From NCBI GenBank assembly GCA_023258355.1, contig JALQZL010000059.1:1-8954 (forward strand): 8,954 nucleotides of DNA, in the 5' to 3' direction. Position numbers and translations under genes: made by a program. The stretch's first letter is position 1, and each line of letters opens with the position of its first letter. Below are positions 6,653 through 8,954 of this stretch, one piece after another. The notes under the pieces are model-generated. The model made no database searches, had not been told where the DNA came from, and saw only the letters and a program-made list of their open reading frames with translations. This DNA is from Wenzhouxiangellaceae bacterium (GTDB lineage Bacteria; Pseudomonadota; Gammaproteobacteria; Xanthomonadales; Wenzhouxiangellaceae).

Positions 6653-8850
6653 CGTTACCGGAGTTATCAATCAAACGCCACGTGTTGGCGTACATGATCT
6701 CAGGCGTCATGCTTCTATTCGGGCTAATTGGCTATGACCGAATAGGCGTGGACCGGTTTCCAGAAATTGAGTTTCCGCTCATCGCGGTCACGACTGTCTT
6801 ACCCGGTGCGAGTCCAGAAATTATTGACTCAAGTATCACCAACGTGATTGAGGGTGCTGTCAATAGCGTGCCAGGGATTGACTTCATTTCCTCTGAGTCC
6901 TCACCTGGCGTCTCAACGGTCGTGATCACATTTAAGCTAACAAAGAATATTGATGTTGCGTTTAATGAGGTTCAGGCCAAGGTTAACCAGAATCTTCGGC
7001 AGTTACCGTTAGATGCGGAGCCACCCATTGTTGCCAAGGTCGAGGTAGGGGCAAGCCCGATCATGTGGCTGTCTTTGACCGGCAATCGGACACTACAACA
7101 GCTCAACCAGTATGCCAACAACGTTATTCGTAAGCGCCTAGAGACCATTGATGGTGTGGGTGCTGTGCAGATTGGGGGACGCCGAGAACGCACTATTCGA
7201 GTCAATCTTGACTTGGATCTGATGGCTGCGAATCAAGTGACTGCGCAAGATATCCAGCAGGCGTTTGCAGGAGAGCACGCTCAGTTTCCAGGCGGCTTTT
7301 TGGTGGGTGGATCAACAGAACTTTTGGTCAAACTCGATCTTGAGTATCACACACCAGAAGCGCTGAGCCAAATGATTGTTCGTTATCGCGATGGTGCCCC
7401 CATCCGATTAAGCGATGTATCAGATGTGGAAGATGGATTAGCTGACTTTCGATCGATGGCACGGTATAACGGCGTGCCGAATGTGGGTATTGGCATTGTC
7501 AAGGTGACCGGTTCGAATACAGTGGCCATTATCGACGAGGTCTACAAGCGTCTGGATGAACAGATCATCCCGCAATTGCCACCGGGGATGCAAATTCAGG
7601 TGGCCTCCGATGACTCAGAATTGATCCGAGAAATTGTTCAGTCACTGCAAGACCATTTGGTTGAAGGCGCTTTACTGGCAGCCTTTATTGTTTTGCTGTT
7701 TCTGCGCTCTTGGCGGGGTACTTTTATTATCGCAGTGGCGATTCCAATCTCTTTGTTGGCCGCAGTGGCGACCATCTATCTGGCTGGATATACCTTCAAC
7801 ACCATGACGCTCTTAGCGCTCTTGTTACTTATTGGTGTTGTGGTCGATGATGCCATCGTGGTGCTTGAAAATATCTATCGGCATCGACAAGAGGTGAATC
7901 CTGATCCAGAACAAGCAGCCATTTCTGGCTCTAACCAAGTCTTCTTCGCCGTCGTCGCCACGACGCTTACTTTGGTATCGATTTTTGCTTCAGTGATCTT
8001 CTTAGGGGGCATCATCGGCCGCTTCTTTGAGTCATTTGCTGTCACCGTTACGGTGGGTGTGGTGGCCTCATCTATTGTGGCACTGACATTGACACCAGTG
8101 CTGTGCGCACGTTTTCTTCGGGTCCGCCGTTCGGATGAATCAAGAGGGAAAATCTATCACCGATTGGATGTCTTTTTTCTTAAGATGAATGCTTTCTACG
8201 AGCAGGCTTTAGCCTATGCGCTCAGTCACCGATGGCGTGTGTTGGTGATTTCCTCACTCGTCGTTTTAAGTTCTGGCTTTTTCTTCGCAGATATTCAAAA
8301 AGAATTTGTCCCTGCTGAAGATGAAGGACGTTTCGTTATTTTCTTTAGGGCACCATTGGGCAGTGGCATCGAAACGACTGAGCGCTATATGAGTGATATT
8401 GAATCACTGTTATCACAGTATGACCCAGTGAGGTCATACTTCACCGCCATTGGGCTGGGTAGAGCTGGTGAGGTCAATAGGGGACTGGCGTTTGTGCGCT
8501 TAAAAGCCAGAGATGAACGTACCATCAGCCAGCAAGAGGTCTTGGCTGATTTAAGGCAGAGACTCAAAGCGCTTCCTGGCGTGATTGCTTTTGCGGCACC
8601 ACCCAGTATTGTTGGTGGTCAGCGAGGTGAGCCTTTGCAGTTTGTGCTCAAGGGAACGGATCTAAACACCGTCGCTACTTTAGCCGCAGAGCTACAGCGA
8701 CGGTTGCAATTGGTAGATGGGATGGCCAATGTGGATCTGGATCTGCAAATGAACTTGCCTCAGCTGGAAGTAGAGGTGAATCGGGATTTGGCTGCAGATG
8801 CCGGCGTGAGCGCGGCAGAAATCGCCTTTGCGGATTTCCCCGTGGAATAG
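6649..8850 (+). CDS. RND (HAE1/AcrB-type) multidrug efflux pump, 3' truncated at a junction
   Basis: This is a proton-driven inner-membrane exporter of the AcrB/MexB type, expected to form a trimer with the adaptor encoded just upstream. The first 720-726 residues fit the family: TM1 (about 12-30), the first periplasmic porter loop with FPEIEFPLIAVTTVLPGASP, TM2-TM6 (about 335-487) including the TM4 proton-relay motif GVVVDDAIVVLENIYRH with Asp400 and Asp401, TM7 (about 528-548), and most of the second porter loop. After GVSAAEIA (719-726) the frame reads FADFPVE and stops at 8848-8850. Pumps of this family have about 1,020-1,050 residues, so some 300 residues (the rest of the second loop and TM8-12) are missing and the product cannot be functional as written. 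The break coincides with a reverse-strand recombinase fragment. No outer-membrane channel gene is present. Confidence 0.93.
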   Translation: MTLPELSIKRHVLAYMISGVMLLFGLIGYDRIGVDRFPEIEFPLIAVTTVLPGASPEIIDSSITNVIEGAVNSVPGIDFISSESSPGVSTVVITFKLTKNIDVAFNEVQAKVNQNLRQLPLDAEPPIVAKVEVGASPIMWLSLTGNRTLQQLNQYANNVIRKRLETIDGVGAVQIGGRRERTIRVNLDLDLMAANQVTAQDIQQAFAGEHAQFPGGFLVGGSTELLVKLDLEYHTPEALSQMIVRYRDGAPIRLSDVSDVEDGLADFRSMARYNGVPNVGIGIVKVTGSNTVAIIDEVYKRLDEQIIPQLPPGMQIQVASDDSELIREIVQSLQDHLVEGALLAAFIVLLFLRSWRGTFIIAVAIPISLLAAVATIYLAGYTFNTMTLLALLLLIGVVVDDAIVVLENIYRHRQEVNPDPEQAAISGSNQVFFAVVATTLTLVSIFASVIFLGGIIGRFFESFAVTVTVGVVASSIVALTLTPVLCARFLRVRRSDESRGKIYHRLDVFFLKMNAFYEQALAYALSHRWRVLVISSLVVLSSGFFFADIQKEFVPAEDEGRFVIFFRAPLGSGIETTERYMSDIESLLSQYDPVRSYFTAIGLGRAGEVNRGLAFVRLKARDERTISQQEVLADLRQRLKALPGVIAFAAPPSIVGGQRGEPLQFVLKGTDLNTVATLAAELQRRLQLVDGMANVDLDLQMNLPQLEVEVNRDLAADAGVSAAEIAFADFPVE

Positions 8851-8954
8851 TCCTGGAAAATCCTCCGGACCACGTTCGCTTCGAACTCGTTGATGCATCG
8901 ATCTCCGCGGACTGGTTCGCCGTTTGCATCGTATTTCCTCACGACGTCGTAGCC
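8760..8954 (-). CDS. serine site-specific recombinase fragment (broken at both ends)
   Basis: The minus frame is open from the right edge to a stop at 8760-8762. From the edge to about 8809 it reads GYDVVRKYDANGEPVRGD, then NEFEANVVRRIFQDYSTGKSAKAISAAL. As I know the family, this matches the recombinase domain following the resolvase catalytic domain in large serine recombinases of phages and integrative elements (pattern GYxVVRxxDxNGEPVRGxRxIxxxEAxIVRRIFxxYxxGKSxxAIAxALN). The catalytic serine domain lies beyond the window. The remainder to the stop (TPASAAKSRFTSTSS) is antisense RND sequence and not family-like, so the C-terminal several hundred residues are missing. A GTG at 8942 is an internal valine, not a start. 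The function, if intact, would be DNA integration or inversion; this copy is a remnant. Confidence 0.75.
   Translation of the reverse strand, partial: GYDVVRKYDANGEPVRGDRCINEFEANVVRRIFQDYSTGKSAKAISAALTPASAAKSRFTSTSS

Noticed and set aside
6732..8567. Minus-strand frames opposite the RND gene (6732-6929, 6972-7205, 8385-8567)
   Set aside because: The + strand is a clear RND coding sequence throughout; these have low-complexity composition typical of antisense frames.
8675..8929. Two other minus-strand frames overlapping the recombinase fragment (8675-8929 and 8692-8898)
   Set aside because: Only the frame ending at 8760 shows family motifs (ANGEPVRGD, VVRRIF, GKSAKAI). The other two are shifted readings of the same bases and of antisense RND.
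1..8954. CRISPR array, tandem repeats, insertion sequence ends or toxin-antitoxin pair
   Set aside because: No regularly spaced repeats, terminal inverted repeats with a transposase, or small paired genes were seen on reading both strands.

Overview
The window reads as a stretch of a gammaproteobacterial chromosome. The order lon, hupB, tRNA-Val, tRNA-Asp, ppiD, fabI is, from memory, the arrangement seen in Pseudomonas and relatives. The Lon, HU-beta and FabI proteins closely resemble the E. coli family members as I recall them. Base composition looks moderate, near 50% GC by eye. The genus cannot be fixed from this window; a non-enteric gammaproteobacterium is my best inference.

Layout. 1-1256 (+) is the C-terminal half of the ATP-dependent protease Lon, which enters from the left edge. 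A spacer of about 230 bp carries a probable promoter for hupB (1484-1756, +). tRNA-Val(UAC) and tRNA-Asp(GUC) follow within 14 bp of hupB, closed by a strong intrinsic terminator at 1939-1963. ppiD (2007-3887, +) encodes a membrane-anchored periplasmic folding factor. It converges with fabI (3957-4742, -), the enoyl-ACP reductase of fatty acid synthesis, across a 69-bp gap holding a hairpin. Divergent from fabI is an efflux operon on the + strand: a TetR-family repressor (4908-5555), a lipoprotein periplasmic adaptor (5546-6652) and an RND inner-membrane pump (6649-8850). The three genes overlap by 10 and 4 bp and are probably translationally coupled. A perfect 20-bp palindrome (4847-4866) in the divergent intergenic region is the likely operator of the TetR protein.

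How the genes work together. The first part is protein quality control and nucleoid housekeeping (Lon, HU, PpiD) plus an essential lipid enzyme (FabI). The second part is a self-regulated efflux module: an adaptor and pump that would normally pair with a TolC-like outer-membrane channel, which is not in this window.

The anomaly is at the right end. The RND gene stops after 733 codons where about 1,030 are expected, having lost TM8-12. From about 8809 to the edge, the minus strand encodes part of a serine site-specific recombinase, itself cut off at the same point. Two unrelated genes are therefore joined head-on inside both coding sequences. This is either a real rearrangement involving a mobile element or, quite possibly, a chimeric assembly or amplification join. 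I saw no CRISPR array, toxin-antitoxin pair or recognisable novel defence system. The rest of the window is well-known genes.
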